Source: Ariolimax columbianus (taxonomy: Eukaryota; Mollusca; Gastropoda; Stylommatophora; Arionidae). From it: a stretch of 64,000 bases of DNA. The DNA is taken from assembly GCA_036924085.1 (NCBI GenBank), contig JAVGWX010000007.1:35426953-35490952 (forward strand), given 5' to 3'. Each line of letters begins with the position of its first letter. Positions within the stretch are counted from its first letter, which is position 1. The notes below the pieces were generated by a model. It was not told where the DNA came from. It worked only from the letters and a program-made list of their open reading frames with translations, and did not search any database. A program made the position numbers and the translations under genes. Positions 43,136 to 54,727 of the stretch are shown here, piece after piece.

Positions 43136-43595
43136 TTGATTATGCACTGACTTCGCCTAGCCGAGCGATCTTGGTTCAGTCTCCAGTTTGTGGGGGATTT
43201 TTCCGATCACAAACAGTTACTGGTGTCGACTCAGCCTCTCAAATTGGGTACCAGAATAATCTTGGAAAGTAAAGACAGCCGGCGTGATGTTGACCACATC
43301 ACCCCTAGTGTGCCATTGGTCAAGTAAAGGCAGCCGTCGTGATGTTGACCACATCACCCTTAGTGTGCCATTGGTCAAGTAAAGGCAGCCAGCGAGATGT
43401 TGACCACATCACCCCTAGTGTGCCATTGGTCAAGTAAAGGCAGCCGGCGAGATGTTGACCACATCACCCCTAGTGTGCCATTGGTCAAGTAAAGGCAGCT
43501 GGTGTGATGTTGACCACATCACACCTAGTGTGCCATTGGTCAAGTAAAATATTGGCCTAACACCATATTCCCAACATGCCACACTGGCGTGTTGA
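43120..43595 (+). mobile_element. SINE-like repeat with an internally amplified segment
   Basis: A copy of the repeat at 37188-37395 (blocks tcgactcagcctc, aaattgggtacc, gtgccattgg, ccaacatgccac). Inside it a 55-bp segment is repeated in tandem five times (43267-43541), which explains why this copy is about twice as long. Confidence 0.68.
43267..43541. repeat. 55-bp minisatellite, 5 units
   Basis: Unit aagtaaaggcagccggcgtg, atgttgaccacatcacccct, agtgtgccattggtc. Starts at 43267, 43322, 43377, 43432 and 43487. It is an amplified inner part of the SINE-like repeat (single copy in the relative at 37188-37395). Confidence 0.93.
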
Positions 43596-43920
43596 CAGCA
43601 TCTTTACTACTTATTTCGGAATAAAGAACAGCTCCACTATTAATGTGTATTATGTAAAACATGACCAAGGAGTGGGGAGCATGAAGCTTACAACATCTGC
43701 TTATAAAATTAATTGCTACAAAATCCAGCATTGCAAGAGCTCATACATGTTTTGGCATATACTTCCTGCAAGGTGGCCTGATATAGGGGTGGCCCCTGTT
43801 TTTATCTTAGTAAACAAGTGAAGGATTATGATAGGTTGCTTGCAAAGGAAACAAATAATTTAGAAAACATTTAAAAACTGTAAACTGTATTAATTGTTTT
43901 AAAATTTTCCACCAACCCAG

Positions 43921-44088
43921 GTGACTGATACCAAAGTGATGCTTGAGTCCTGCCTGCTACAATGGAGTAACTACAACGTTTCTAATGAGCAAATCCTGAA
44001 GTGGCTGAAAGATATGGAGAAGCGTCTTAGGGACACTCAACCCAAACCGGATCTTGGTGAGAAGAAAGCTGAGCTGCAGCGTGTCAAG
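43921..44088 (+). CDS. SYNE1: Nesprin-1-like spectrin-repeat exon, unit 4 exon type d
   Basis: A 56-codon phase 0 exon (acceptor caccaacccag, donor gtatga). VTDTKVMLESCLLQWSNYN, then ILKWLKDMEKRL, the loop DTQPKPD and GEKKAELQRVK. It shows the two-tryptophan helix A pattern of type d exons. The proline pair in the A-B loop is peculiar to this copy. Confidence 0.87.
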
Positions 44089-44454
44089 GTATGAAATCTT
44101 ATGTGCATGTCATTGTTTGTGTGCTATAACTGTTCAATGGAAGCTCGGATTGGAAGCCAGCATGAATCAATACTCTGAACAGTAACCTTAGTTGTGTACA
44201 TGCTCTACTTGAGTCCTGGTGTTCAATCAGGCAAGGTTGCCTGATGTCTGGTAGCCAAAAGCTGCTTGAATCTGTGGCTGTCCTTCACTCTAGAGTGTCA
44301 TTAAAAAAAAAAAATGTCATGCAACATTTTTCCCGTTGCTGGGGTAGTCGAGGGGTTTTGAAGGCTGAGGACTGCAGACCGCTCCGCCACTGCTATCGCC
44401 ATGTCGTGTGCTGGCTATGTTTGCTTATTTCACTCCCAACAGACAAACAACATA

Positions 44455-44530
44455 TACCATACCGGGGATTCGAACCGCTGCCCTTATTGTCGGCAGGCAG
44501 GCCTCGAAACCATTTGGCAACGCGCCATAA
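44455..44530 (-). mobile_element. tRNA-like SINE head, family uncertain
   Basis: The reverse complement shows gcgttgccaaatggtttcgagg (A box-like) and gcggttcgaatcccc (perfect B box) about 40 bp apart. The flanks do not extend the tRNA cloverleaf, so a SINE head is more likely than a real tRNA gene. No target duplication identified. Confidence 0.45.
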
Positions 44531-44798
44531 TGGTCCAAATATGTGGTACAGGTCATCTCTCCATCGTGTTGGCAGCTGGCTGCGCTGGCAATTGTGGTTG
44601 AATGGTGAGTGTTCTAATCCAACCATAATGCTCAAGAATTAAAAGTGGTAAAGTGTATCTGCAATGAGAGAGGGGGAGATACTGCGACTTTTACATTTTA
44701 TGTTGAAACTAGTTTGCACACACAAGTTCATTTTAAAATTTAAATGACAGTATGGAAAGTATAATATTCAGTGCTTTATTCTTATCTGACTCATTCAG

Positions 44799-44951
44799 GG
44801 ATTGTACCAAGATATAGTCTCATATGAGCAAATGGTGGAGTCTGTGACTGGCAAGGCTGCAGACTTGGCCGAGAAAAGTCCAGCAAGTCGAGCAACTGTA
44901 GATACATCTCAGATTCAAACCAGATACACCAATGTGAAGGAACAGGCAAAG
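44799..44951 (+). CDS. SYNE1: Nesprin-1-like spectrin-repeat exon, unit 5 exon type a
   Basis: A 51-codon phase 0 exon (acceptor ctcattcag, donor gtaata). GLYQDIVSYEQMVESVTGKA, the loop KSPASRA, and helix C ending QTRYTNVKEQAK. It is close to the unit 1 copy (DVLSYQRVIESISEKA), suggesting the units arose by duplication of one cassette. Confidence 0.88.
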
Positions 44952-45159
44952 GTAATACATTGTGTGTCTGTACTACTTTTGTTGTGAACATTGCTAATGT
45001 TATAGGGTCTTATTCAGGGCCAGTGCTTTGAGATGAAATTTGGTAGGGGATCAAGATGCTGAGCAGTACATGACCTGTAGCGGTCAATGGTCAAAAGCTG
45101 ACTGCTAGCGTCAGGGCCAGCAACCCAGAGCTGCCAAGACCCTTCTCCACCGCCAAGTG

Positions 45160-46290
45160 ATGATCCTGAATGACGTATTGAATGTATATTCATCCCTATA
45201 TGCAAATTTTATAGATGATGAAAACGCGTTTGACAGTGGGGATCGAAGTACTATATGGCAACTGTTGAGACACTATGGGATACCAGAGAAGTACACAACA
45301 GTCATTCAGAATATGTACAAAGACACAGCTAGTAGAGTGGTACATGAAGGAGAACTGACTGACAGCTTCGGGGGGCAAACAGGGGTGAGACAGGGATACC
45401 TGCTCTTACCTTTCCTGTTCTTGTTGGCTATAGATTGGATAATGAAGACATCAATCGAAGGCAAAAAAAACTGGTATTCAGTGGACACTATTGTCACAAT
45501 TGGAGGACCTGGACTATGCAGATGATCTGGTACTTTTGTCACACAGTCATAGTTAAATGCAAGAGATACTTGGTAGGATGAAAGAACAATCGGCCCTACT
45601 GTGACTGAATATTAACATGAAGAAAACCAAGCTCCTTAAACTCAACACTAACAGCAAAGAACCAATTATACTGGAGGGAGAGTAGTTGGAGGAAGTTGAT
45701 ACCTTGACCTATTTAGGCAGCACAATAGACACAACAGGAGGTACAGATGCAGGTGTAAGGATGAGATTTGTAAAGGCACGAAGGGCATTCCTGGCACTAA
45801 AAAATATATGTAGATCCAGAGATATCAAGATTCACACTAAAATTAGAATATTCAACGCAAGTCGGTGTTGCTGTATGGAGCGGAGACATGTAGAATGATC
45901 AAGGTCATACAACAAAGACTCCAGTCCTTAGTTAACGGATGCCTACGAAGGATAATAGGCATAAAGTTGTAGGACATGGTGAGGAATTGAAGACTTGTGG
46001 GAAACGAGCCAACAATGGCCATTGGAACAACAAATTAAGCGAAGAAAATGGGGCTGGATAGGACATACGCTGCAGAAGGCACAGTCTACCATAGCCAGAC
46101 AGGCTCTTACATGGAATTCATCGGAAAAGAGAGAGAGGTAGACCCAAAAATACGTGGAGAAGAGAATGTACGAAGGAGCTAAAATTAAATAATTACGCCT
46201 GGAGAGAGGCAGAAAAAGCAGCCCAGGAACATGTTCGCTGGCGAGATGTTGTCGATGGCCAATGCACCGAGAGGAGCGACAGGCTTTGAT
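45160..46290 (+). pseudogene. LINE reverse transcriptase, decayed
   Basis: FIDDENAFDSGDRSTIWQLL, RHYGIPEKYTTVIQNMYKD, GELTDSFGGQTGVRQGYLLL, PFLFLLAIDWIMKTS, then LTYLGSTIDTTGGTDAG and VLLYGAETCRMIKVIQQRLQ. This is RT motifs A to E with frameshifts between. GC of GQGC is mutated to GQGY, and the YADD region is frameshifted. Ends with gagaggagcgacaggctttg before the tail. Confidence 0.78.
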
Positions 46291-46539
46291 TGATTGTAAG
46301 TTCAATGAATAACTATTTAGTCATTGAATCACTGACAATTTTTAATGCTTCCACATCATCATTGATAGCTCTTATGTTTTTAAAATACTGAAGACCTCAA
46401 CAGCATGATTAGTTAAACTAAACCTTTTGAATCCTGTAAAATCCCATTCACCTGTGATCCTGAGAAAATACGCACATGGTAGACACCTGAGGAAAGCTAT
46501 TTGCTATGACAAAACTTTATGTTCTAATTTCATTATGAG

Positions 46540-47520
46540 GGCAGTGCTCATTGGGGAGATGTTATTTGCGGAGGATGCAGTTCTGGTGACAAATATTCAG
46601 GAGGCCTTGCAGAGACTGAAAGACAGATTCGCCGAGGGGTGCAAGCAGTTTGGTCTTACCATAAGTCTGGAAAAGACAAAGGTTTGCGCACAGGGCATTA
46701 CCACTACGCCATCCATAAAAATTGATGGCGTCACTCTGAAAGTCGTCAACAGTTTCACTTATCTGGGGTCTGCCATCAGCAACACTCTCTTGCTCGAGAA
46801 GGAGACAGACAGTAGGCTTGGTAAGGCAAGTACCATCATGGCCCATCTAACAAAGAGAGTCTGGGAAAACACTGTGCTGTCTCACTACACCAAGGTCCGG
46901 GTCTATCAGACCTGCGTTTTTGGCACTCTCATGTATGGAAGCGAGACTTGGAGCACTTACACTAAGCAGGAACAACGGCTGAACACCTTTCACTTGAGGT
47001 GTTTACGGCGTGTATTAGGCATTGGGTGTAACGAGAGAGTCACATAATTGCGGTCTTACAGAGAGCAAACACTCACAGCATGTGCTTGATGATGAGCTAG
47101 CGACGTCAGGTAGTTGGGACATGTTTATCGCATGGAAGAGGAGAGGCTGCCAAAGGATATCCTTTATGGACAGCTAGCCATTGGAGTTAGAAGAATCGGC
47201 CATCCCACACTGCGATTCAAGGACGTATGCAAGAGGTACATGAAGTCATGCGACATCCCATCCGAGGGCTGGGTAGAAATTGCTCAGGATCGAGCTATCT
47301 GGAGACAGTCAGTTGGAGGGGGCGTAGTGGCTGCTGATGCTCATAGAGGCCTTCTGGCTGCAGAGAAAAGAGAAAGACTGAAGAGATCAAATAACAGCCA
47401 GCCAAGCCAGCCTCATCAGTATGGTTGTACGATCTGTTGCAGGGACTGTCACTCGTGGATCAGCCTTTACAGCCATAGCAGACAGTGTCTAAATACAGGA
47501 GACAAAGCTGGACAAAACCG
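46540..47520 (+). pseudogene. RTE-like LINE RT C-terminal half
   Basis: MLFAEDAVLVTNIQEALQRL (FADD box mutated to FAED), ITISLEKTKV-like GLTISLEKTKVCAQG, FTYLGSAISNTLLLEKETDS, YGSETWSTYTKQEQRLNTFH, LRRVLGIGCNERVT, then after stops LGHVYRMEEERLPKDILYGQ, and a terminal C-x2-C-x3-C finger (CTICCRDCHSW). Typical RTE-type tail. Two disruptions near 47047-47110. Confidence 0.78.
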
Positions 47521-47522
47521 GG

Positions 47523-47722
47523 ATACGGATTTCCCGCTTAGTGGGCTAGGCTCAAACAGCTTATTACTCCACTATAGAGAGTGGTTAACCGATGTGTGAG
47601 TTCATCTTAATAGACTCAAACACTAGAGCAAAGTAGACCTGCAGTCTGTTATGTGTCATCTATACTGCTCTTAACAAACCACCCCACCATGGTCTGTGTT
47701 ATTCCATGTCATACAGTTAGCA
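47523..47722 (+). repeat. Interspersed repeat family X, partial copy
   Basis: Begins in the ttcccgcttagtgggctagg block and ends at catgtcatacagttag, losing both ends of the family. It follows immediately on the 3' part of an RTE-like LINE. Confidence 0.75.
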
Positions 47723-48088
47723 GTACAGCGCTAAATACGCCTTAGAATAATGGTCTACCTATCATACCGATTCATGGATGGCTTGAGGAGTGGGGTATTT
47801 ACACACTCACGCCATGCATCAGTGTCATAGATTCCAAAGGGTTAAACAACAATCAATTCACCATTAACCTTTTTCAATGAATATAGAGTGACATAATAAA
47901 GAAGCAACCTTGAAATAAAATAGCTAATAAAAGGTTAGACTGTGTTATTGTTACTGCACGAGGGGAAAACATTCATACAGGCATTGAACCTTGCGTATAA
48001 AGTGATGTGAATAATCATTTAAAATCAGGTCAATTATTATTTTTGATTATTTCTAGTTTCCTGCTGAAACATGTCACCTCTTTCGCAG
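47723..48088. other. Intron, nothing recognised
   Basis: Non-coding sequence between repeat family X and the exon acceptor at 48088. Confidence 0.6.
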
Positions 48089-48253
48089 GATTTGCTGGCT
48101 CGAAGTGAACAGAATGTGGCCCATCACCAAGACTTTCATGATAGCTGTCACAGCTTCTCATCCTGGCTACGGACATCCATTGAGAAGTTGACCACATGTT
48201 CTGACACATATGGGGAGAAGTCAGCCATACAGGATAAAATTGAAAGGGCAAAG
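48089..48253 (+). CDS. SYNE1: Nesprin-1-like spectrin-repeat exon, unit 5 exon type b
   Basis: A 55-codon phase 0 exon (acceptor cctctttcgcag, donor gtgaga). DLLARSEQNVAHHQDF, helix A FSSWLRTSIEKL, the loop TCSDTYGEKS, then AIQDKIERAK. The loop aspartate is replaced by glutamate (GEK), unlike the other copies. Confidence 0.88.
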
Positions 48254-48349
48254 GTGAGACTGGTTAGAAATGTGTATTTAACTTTGTTGGCAATAATAAC
48301 AATTAGATAAGATTAAAAGATTGAGGGATGTTTCCACAAGTAAGTTAGC

Positions 48350-50110
48350 AATGCATCATGTCCTTTATAGAATGTCGCTCCCATCACAGTCTGTCACAGA
48401 AAGAAACTCTTTCCCTTGCCAAAACTCCACCCTTCGCCACACATACCTAGGCATTCCTGAATATCTTAGTGCCATCGTCTTCTTGATCTAACCCTGTCTC
48501 ATTTACCTCGCACAATACCTTCCATTTCTGTTCTCTCAAGGTTGTGTCTCTTGATGCGACCAAAGTATTTACATTTTCTTCCCAAATTGGAATTGATAAA
48601 CCAGTTCTCCTTTATGCTCAACTCTTGCCGAATGTCTACATTTGTCTTTTTCTCTGTCCAGGGTATTCTGAGGATCTTTCTGTAACATTTTGACTTGAAG
48701 GATTTTATTTTTTGTCTATAAGTTTTGGTAATAGTCCATGATTCGCAGCCATAAGCTGCCACGGGAAAAACACAACCTCTCAAGACTTTTACTTTTGTCG
48801 CTTTGTTGGTTCTCTGCCATAATTTTTTTCAGGCATTTTCTGCATTGCTATGACTAGTCTTCTTATGAGCAGTCGCTATTTTTGTCAATTCTGTAACCCA
48901 GATATTCAAAATGCGTTACCTGATCTATTTCCTCACCACCCACTAAATTTATGCTGACATTGTGTATTATCAGTAGTCATTATCTTTGTTTTATTTATGT
49001 TTATAAACAGATTTTGATCTTTACTGTGTCCATTTGTGGCTGAAATTAGCTGCTCTAGCCCTTCTGCACTTCTTGAAAGTATCACTGTGCCGTCTGCGTA
49101 TTGTAACTCTGGAATCTCATATCCGCCAATCGTAAATGTATCAAAACTTTCAATGTTCTGGTCTTCTCTAACATTTCTCATTATACATTCTGCATATGTG
49201 TTGTATAGATAAGGTGAGAGGATACATCCCTATCTTACTTCTTTTTGTATTGTGAACTAATCTGATGTTTGCCCAGATACTCAGACCCCTGCTCATTGAT
49301 CTTGGTATAATGTTTCAATGAGATGTATAATGTGCACAGGAAACCCCATTTCATTCATGATGTTTCACAGATTTTTATGTTTTACCGTATCGAAGGCCTT
49401 GGTAATCAATGAAACATGTGTACAAGTCTACATTAAATTCTCTACATTTTTCATAGATATTCTCCTCATATTGAATATGTGGTCCCTGGTCCTCTGAATT
49501 TTTTAAAACTTGCTTGGACTTCGTGAATTTCAGATTCAAATTCGTTCTCTATCCTTCTTAATAGGATATGCAAGAGTATTTTTCCAGTGCACAGCTTTAG
49601 ATTGCCTTTTTTTTTGGGTAGGGGAATATAAATTAATTTCTTTCATGTTTCTGGCCACTCTGCACTGTGCCATATCTGTTTACACAGCTTGTGATAAACT
49701 CAAGCACTTGCCTCCCCTCCTGCTTGTATTAACTCTGCTGGGATATCATCGCATCCTGAGGATTTTCCCTTTTTTAGGCTTTTGATTGCTGAGCGTACTT
49801 CCTCCAATGTTGATTCAGGTTCTTTCTTATCCTTTGGTAGAATTGTAACTGAGTGCTTTGTGCTATCTTCATACGGGGTTCTGCAGTACTCTCTCCATCT
49901 ATTCAGCATGTCTTTGGTTTCTGTTAATGTGTTATCCTCTTTGTCATTGATGACATGTGGAACTGGACAGAATTCCCTTGTCAGTGTTCTTATCACCTTA
50001 AAGGCATCTCTCTCCCTGCTGTGTTGCTGTAGATTTTCTATGTCGTTACAAGTGTCCACTATGTATCTTCTTTTATCTTTTCTTATTTCTCTCTAACTTG
50101 TCTCCTGCTC
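48350..50110 (-). pseudogene. LINE reverse transcriptase, decayed, - strand
   Basis: From high to low coordinates on the - strand: SAIKSLKKGKSSGCDDIPAE (about 49730), LQYADGTVILSRSAEGLEQL (about 49100; YADD changed to YADG), NINKTKIMTTDN, FPVAAYGCESWTITKTYRQK (about 48740) and KYFGRIKRHNLERTEMEGIV (about 48530). Order and spacing fit one LINE of about 1.8 kb with several frameshifts. Confidence 0.76.
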
Positions 50111-51455
50111 CTGGGATGATCGGCATCGAATCGATCTGGAAAATCGATTGCCCATGGGCTGCCTTCAGATGTACTGTAATGTTTTCCACACCTTTGCTTA
50201 CGCTCTATCTCTTCTAACCTTTCCTTCTTTCCTCCATTTGCTTCTCTTCTCCCTCTCTTCCTCTTGATGTGTTTTATATATACATAACACCATTTGGTCA
50301 TTTCCCATTTAGTCTACTGGCATTTTTTAGTACTTTCCTGGCCAGCTTTTTTTACTCTGCTCAACATGGCTGATGGTTTACATCTATCTTGAGCTACGGG
50401 TCTTTTTATGTGTTAATATTTAAATTTTATTTGCTTATCTCTGCTTCTATGATGTGTTAGTTGTTCTTATGTGTATTCTGTGCTATCCCTGTTGAAGGCC
50501 TTTTTGGTTGTGCCGTGGGTTTCGGTTTTGTTTTTGTTCCAGCACAGTATCTGAACCATACCTATTCATTTTTATACTCTTCTTTCCTTTCCATGAAATG
50601 GGCCCTAATAGCCATACTGGGGATAGTGATATTTACTTTACATGTCCCAGGCACTATGTCACACATCATTCTTCCAGTATTCTGCCACATGGATTGTCCT
50701 GTTGTTGCCACTTAGCAGGTTGTCTATACTGCAAGTTTCCAGGAGGTTTGGGCAGATCATCAGGTGGTTCTTTGTTTTGTGTTGCTCTACATTCGTATGT
50801 TTCGTAAACCTTCGAAGTCTATTAAGTGATTTCCGTATTGCGCTCGATCCAGGGTACCTGCGGCAGCAACTCTTTCCATCTTTCAATCCGGTGTTTTCCA
50901 GGACTAGTCTGTAGGCGCTCGGTTGACTGTAAGAAACTCTGTCTTCATTTTAATCTTGTGCGCTGCTCCTGATGTCCAAATATAGGGTGCCTTGTGTTGT
51001 TTACCCGTTTCTCTCTTTCTATCTCTGACACAACAATTTTTCATGTCTCAGGTGACACTACGCTGATTATGGTGTACATTTTTTCAGTTGGTGTAGGTCT
51101 GAGGCATGCAGTGACTATCTGGCCTGATTCATTCATTGCTCTATAAATAAGTTTGACATGTGCTCAGTGATAGTGATTAGTACCAAAGATTTTATGATTC
51201 AGAAGCATTAACTTTGATTGCATTAACTATCCATCAAAACCTATGAAGACATAGCAAATGTATAGTTTTGTTTTGCTTGTCTCCAGCAGATCTGTGATGT
51301 GTAAATGCTTTGTCTAATCATCCATTGCCATACTGTTAACATTCAGACTAGTAACAAACAGTGAAGAAGGTCATGCGGTTATAACTGTTAAGTTAATATG
51401 CTTGCTTGAACTTGTCAGTGGAACATACTCAACATTACTTTTATCATCACCCCAG
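50111..51455. other. Intron, possible LINE traces
   Basis: The - strand at 50659-50886 is open (KSLNRLRRFTKHTNVEQHKT, MICPNLLETCSIDNLL) with spaced Cys and His, suggestive of the terminal domain of an RNase H-type LINE but too weak to call. The rest is unassigned. Confidence 0.4.
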
Positions 51456-51620
51456 TCATTGCTATCAAATTTAAGTGAGGGCACCCAGCGTCTTTCTCAT
51501 GCCACTAAGGCAGGGGAAGCTGCCCTGCCCAGCACTTCTGCCTCTGGACAGACCAAGATTAGACATGAGCTTCAAGCTATCAACAAGGATTTTGAGGAGT
51601 TCCATGTTCAACTATTGAAG
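51456..51620 (+). CDS. SYNE1: Nesprin-1-like spectrin-repeat exon, unit 5 exon type c
   Basis: A 55-codon phase 0 exon (acceptor tcatcaccccag, donor gtatga). SLLSNLSEGTQRLSHATKAG, the loop LPSTSASGQ, and helix C IRHELQAINKDFEEFHVQL. It matches the unit 1 loop LPHTAPQG. More than 3 kb of LINE and unassigned intron precede it. Confidence 0.86.
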
Positions 51621-51701
51621 GTATGATGGTGGGAAATATATTGGGTGACTAGTCAGAAAGCATAAATATTTACTCTCAACTAACATCATTGACTTTAGAG
51701 T

Positions 51702-51888
51702 AAGGCACATTTTTCCTATTGATACTCAGTTGAATGTAAATCATCTACACAATTTAATAATATTAATCTTTATGCGCCACATTTATTCAGCCCGTCACAT
51801 TTTTCCTATTGATACTCAGTTGAATGTAAAACATCTACACAATTTAATAATATTAATCTTTACGCCGCCATATTTATTCAGCCCGTCA
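51702..51888. repeat. ~93-bp tandem duplication
   Basis: cacatttttcctattgatac, tcagttgaatgtaaatcatc, tacacaatttaataatatta, atctttatgcgccacattta occurs twice in direct order with a few changes. About 80 bp after a nesprin donor. Confidence 0.9.
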
Positions 51889-51889
51889 C

Positions 51890-52020
51890 ATTTTACTATT
51901 GTTGTTGACTTTGAGAACCTGTAACCTTTTTATTTGTTGGTCTATAGATATAATTTTATTGTGTGTAGAGACATAAATTAATAAAGAACTTGTTGGTGTT
52001 ATTGTTTTTGTTGTGTATGT
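51890..52020 (+). repeat. Fragment of the small TTAA element
   Basis: ttgttgactttgagaacctg through gacataaattaataaagaac and ttgttggtgttattgttttt matches the centre of the elements at 16973 and 39590. No ends are present, and a CR1 endonuclease fragment follows directly. Confidence 0.65.
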
Positions 52021-52900
52021 GATAGTGTTCCAAGATAAAGTTTTCAATCATATTTTCCTCTGTAGTAAATATTAGGTCGAGTGTGTTTTTGCCTATGGTA
52101 GCTTCTTCTACATGCTGAATCAAAAAAATTGTGCCAGTTATGCACTTTACAAAAAACAAAAGGTTTTGTCTCGGCAAGTGCTTCAGCCATATCCCATTAT
52201 ATTTCTGGAAAATTGAAATCCCCCATTAATAGTAATTTCCCTAGCCTTTTTTATGTTACCAATTAGCTCCTCATCTTCTTCTTTTGGAATTGAAGGACAT
52301 CTGTAGCATACTCCAACCACTGTTATTTTACCCCGCTATCTATTACTCCCCATAACTTCATTTTTGTTGCCAGATGATAGATCATTTGTAAAGTTATATT
52401 AACTGAATTCGCACAGTATAATAAAACGCCACCTCCCTTAGCCTTGTCACCAACTACCCTATACTTCAACATTGTATATTCCTCTATTTCAAGTTCACTT
52501 TCTGCTATGTCCTCATATGTCCATGGTTCTGTTAATCCTATTAGATCTGGGTTTTTTTATTCTACGTACAGTTCCAATTCTTCTTTTATTTACTATGCTT
52601 CTCACATTTGCATAAAAACATATATGTTTGTTATTTTGTTGATTTTCCAATGTTTGCTGTTGCTTTATCATTTTTATATTTGCTTTTCCACTACGGATTT
52701 CACACTTTCCTGACTCTAATTCTCCTCTTTGACTGCCTCCTCTATAGCACCCTGTTTTAAGTCTATCTTTAGTCTCATACCATAGTCCTTACTAGTTACA
52801 ATTTTTAATACAATGATTAAACATATACTTCTCTACAACATGCTGTCCTACATCATTTATAGGGAAACCTTTCCTGCCCAGCTTTTATTTGAAATTTTAG
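52020..52900 (-). pseudogene. CR1 LINE endonuclease-domain fragment
   Basis: The reverse strand, with frameshifts, gives ICFYANVRSIVNKR, PDLIGLTEPWTYEDIAESEL, GGGVLLYCANSVN, GGFQFPEI, then FLIQHVEEATIGKNTLDLIF. This is the CR1 endonuclease series (N-x-R-S-hNK, I-x-L-TE-x-W, GDFN-like, LDLIF). It is the domain missing from the two CR1 RT copies in this window. Confidence 0.78.
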
Positions 52901-53431
52901 CTGAGAGAGATAAAATTGTTGTTACATGTGCCTGATTAAGCATTTATTTGCCATTTTTCTGTGCAGCTTACCAGTAGTAACCTGGGTTACCATTTTTGTG
53001 TGTTTTTGAGTTGGTTTGTTGTAGTTCTTATCTTCTGTGTTGGAATAGATAATCCTTCAAATACATGTAAAATAGAAAATAAAATTATATATATATCAAG
53101 AGCAATTCATTATGAACAATAATTTGAAGTTCCGGTGTTTTGTATGTGTGCAAATATTGTGTCTGTAACAAAGGAAAATAATGTGAGAAGACATTCAAAT
53201 AAAATTAAAATAAGTATAAGATATAAGGACAATCTCTGTATGTGTTTATGCTAGTTTTTATATATTTCTTCTTCGTACGCTGTCAGACGTCAACTTGGTT
53301 TTTATATTATATATTTTTTTTGTTTAACTAGAGGTGCCTAAATCTATTTGTAATAATAATGGTGTTTATTATCGCTTTTCTTATTTATGTATAATACTTG
53401 ACTTTTCCATCTACTTGTGTCATAAAGCATC
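52901..53431. other. Intron, nothing recognised
   Basis: AT-rich; a GAA-tail-like block (cttcttcgtacgctgtcaga) near 53267-53288 resembles the 3' end of the RNase H LINE at 60443. Confidence 0.5.
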
Positions 53432-53435
53432 TTAA

Positions 53436-54117
53436 CCTTAAGCACTCCAATATATTTTTGAAAAAAATGTCAGTCTTTTGTGACCTAATTACTTTTCTTA
53501 ATTAGTCGCTATGGTAGTCGTCTTTCAAAATTTGTAACTTTTATGTTTGTTTGTCAATAAATATGATTTTCTGGCGTGTAGATACACAATAGCATAACGA
53601 ACATGTGTGTGTTTTTGTTTTTTGTTGTGTGTTTGTTAGTTTTTGAGATTCAAAAAGATGAAGTTGAAAATTTATGAAAATCTCGGGAAAAATTTGGACT
53701 CGACCACTAGGCCTAGTCGCTTCGATAGAAAACCATGGAAACCACAACAACGTATCGATACTGTGTTTACAATATCGCCACAACTGTTAGTTTCCAATTC
53801 AAACGTAGTTCTTTCATTTAAACAAACAAAATAAACAGATCTACGCGATAAAAATCTTTTCCAACAACCTACTTCACCTTTCGCAAAAGTCGGCTTGCTC
53901 CAAGCGGCGTATACAAAATTAAAACTGTTCAAAAGCCATTTGTAATCGAACATACGATACTTTAACCGGCAAAATATAGTGTATATATGGAGGACGTACT
54001 CAGCAGTAAAAAATGGCTGTCGGGAGTGACTCCGTTAAAAAAAAAAAAATGTTTTTCCGCACACCGTTTTTTTTGGCCAGGAAGGGTGGTTTTCTTCTAA
54101 CATTGGCGTGCTGAAGG
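53436..54117 (+). mobile_element. Small non-autonomous TTAA element (MITE)
   Basis: 682 bp flanked by TTAA at 53432-53435 and 54118-54121. The inverted ends ccttaagcactccaat and ccttcagcacgccaat match at 14 of 16 positions. Same family as the element at 24647 by internal similarity. Inserted in the (gttaa)n tail of a CR1 fragment. Confidence 0.8.
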
Positions 54118-54172
54118 TTAACTTAACTTAACATCTTTATACTGGCTTAGAAAACTCTGCAGTCTGCTACAT
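54118..54172 (-). repeat. CR1 3' tail fragment
   Basis: ttaacttaacttaacatctt, then tatactggcttagaaaactc, is the reverse of the CR1 3' terminus and its (gttaa)n tail. The MITE on its left ends exactly at the first TTAA of this tail. Confidence 0.72.
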
Positions 54173-54186
54173 CGTGGGAGCATAAT

Positions 54187-54725
54187 TTGCCTTTCTAAAG
54201 CCAAGTGTGCTGCATTGGTTTTCATAAGGCTGTGTTGTAAGATTTCTCTTATATAATCTATCTGTCTACCACACAATCTACCTCACGCCTTGTAGTCAAG
54301 TCTTTTTATGTTTAAGCGTGCAGTAGTAGTTGATCAAGTTACATTTTCATGAAATGACGGAACTATTATATTTTCTGGCTTGACATTTTTTCGGCACAAG
54401 GGATAATTCTCACTTTATTTCTCATGTAATTTCTTATTAATCTTTCCTTGTGATAGCAATGATTTTTCTTAGACATTTCATTTCACACAATCTTTCTCTT
54501 CTTTGCCTTTGATAAGGACCAAGTTTGACATTAGTAGCACAAAGTTGGTATAAATATATTGTTGATTGTATTTTGTTATCAAGTTGGTGATCAGGTGTTT
54601 AAGCACAGATGGTGACAGTTAATAAGTCACAGCAGAAGCTTATTGTCTCCTAATTTTCCATTTATCTATCAATCCTTGCACCTTCGGTAAACATACTTTT
54701 ATGTTTCTAGGGTTGATTGTCAGTG
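54187..54725 (-). pseudogene. LINE 3' end remnant
   Basis: Blocks aaagccaagtgtgctgcatt and ataatctatctgtctaccac correspond to the 3' region of the LINE at 29510-29830. The right part (ctctgtgctat...tttatgtttctagggttgat) is degraded coding text. Orientation antisense to nesprin. Confidence 0.55.
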
Positions 54726-54727
54726 AA

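Noticed and set aside
44244..44642. 132-codon ORF as a gene
   Set aside because: Overlaps a tRNA-like SINE head and low-grade repeat text; no domain or splice support.
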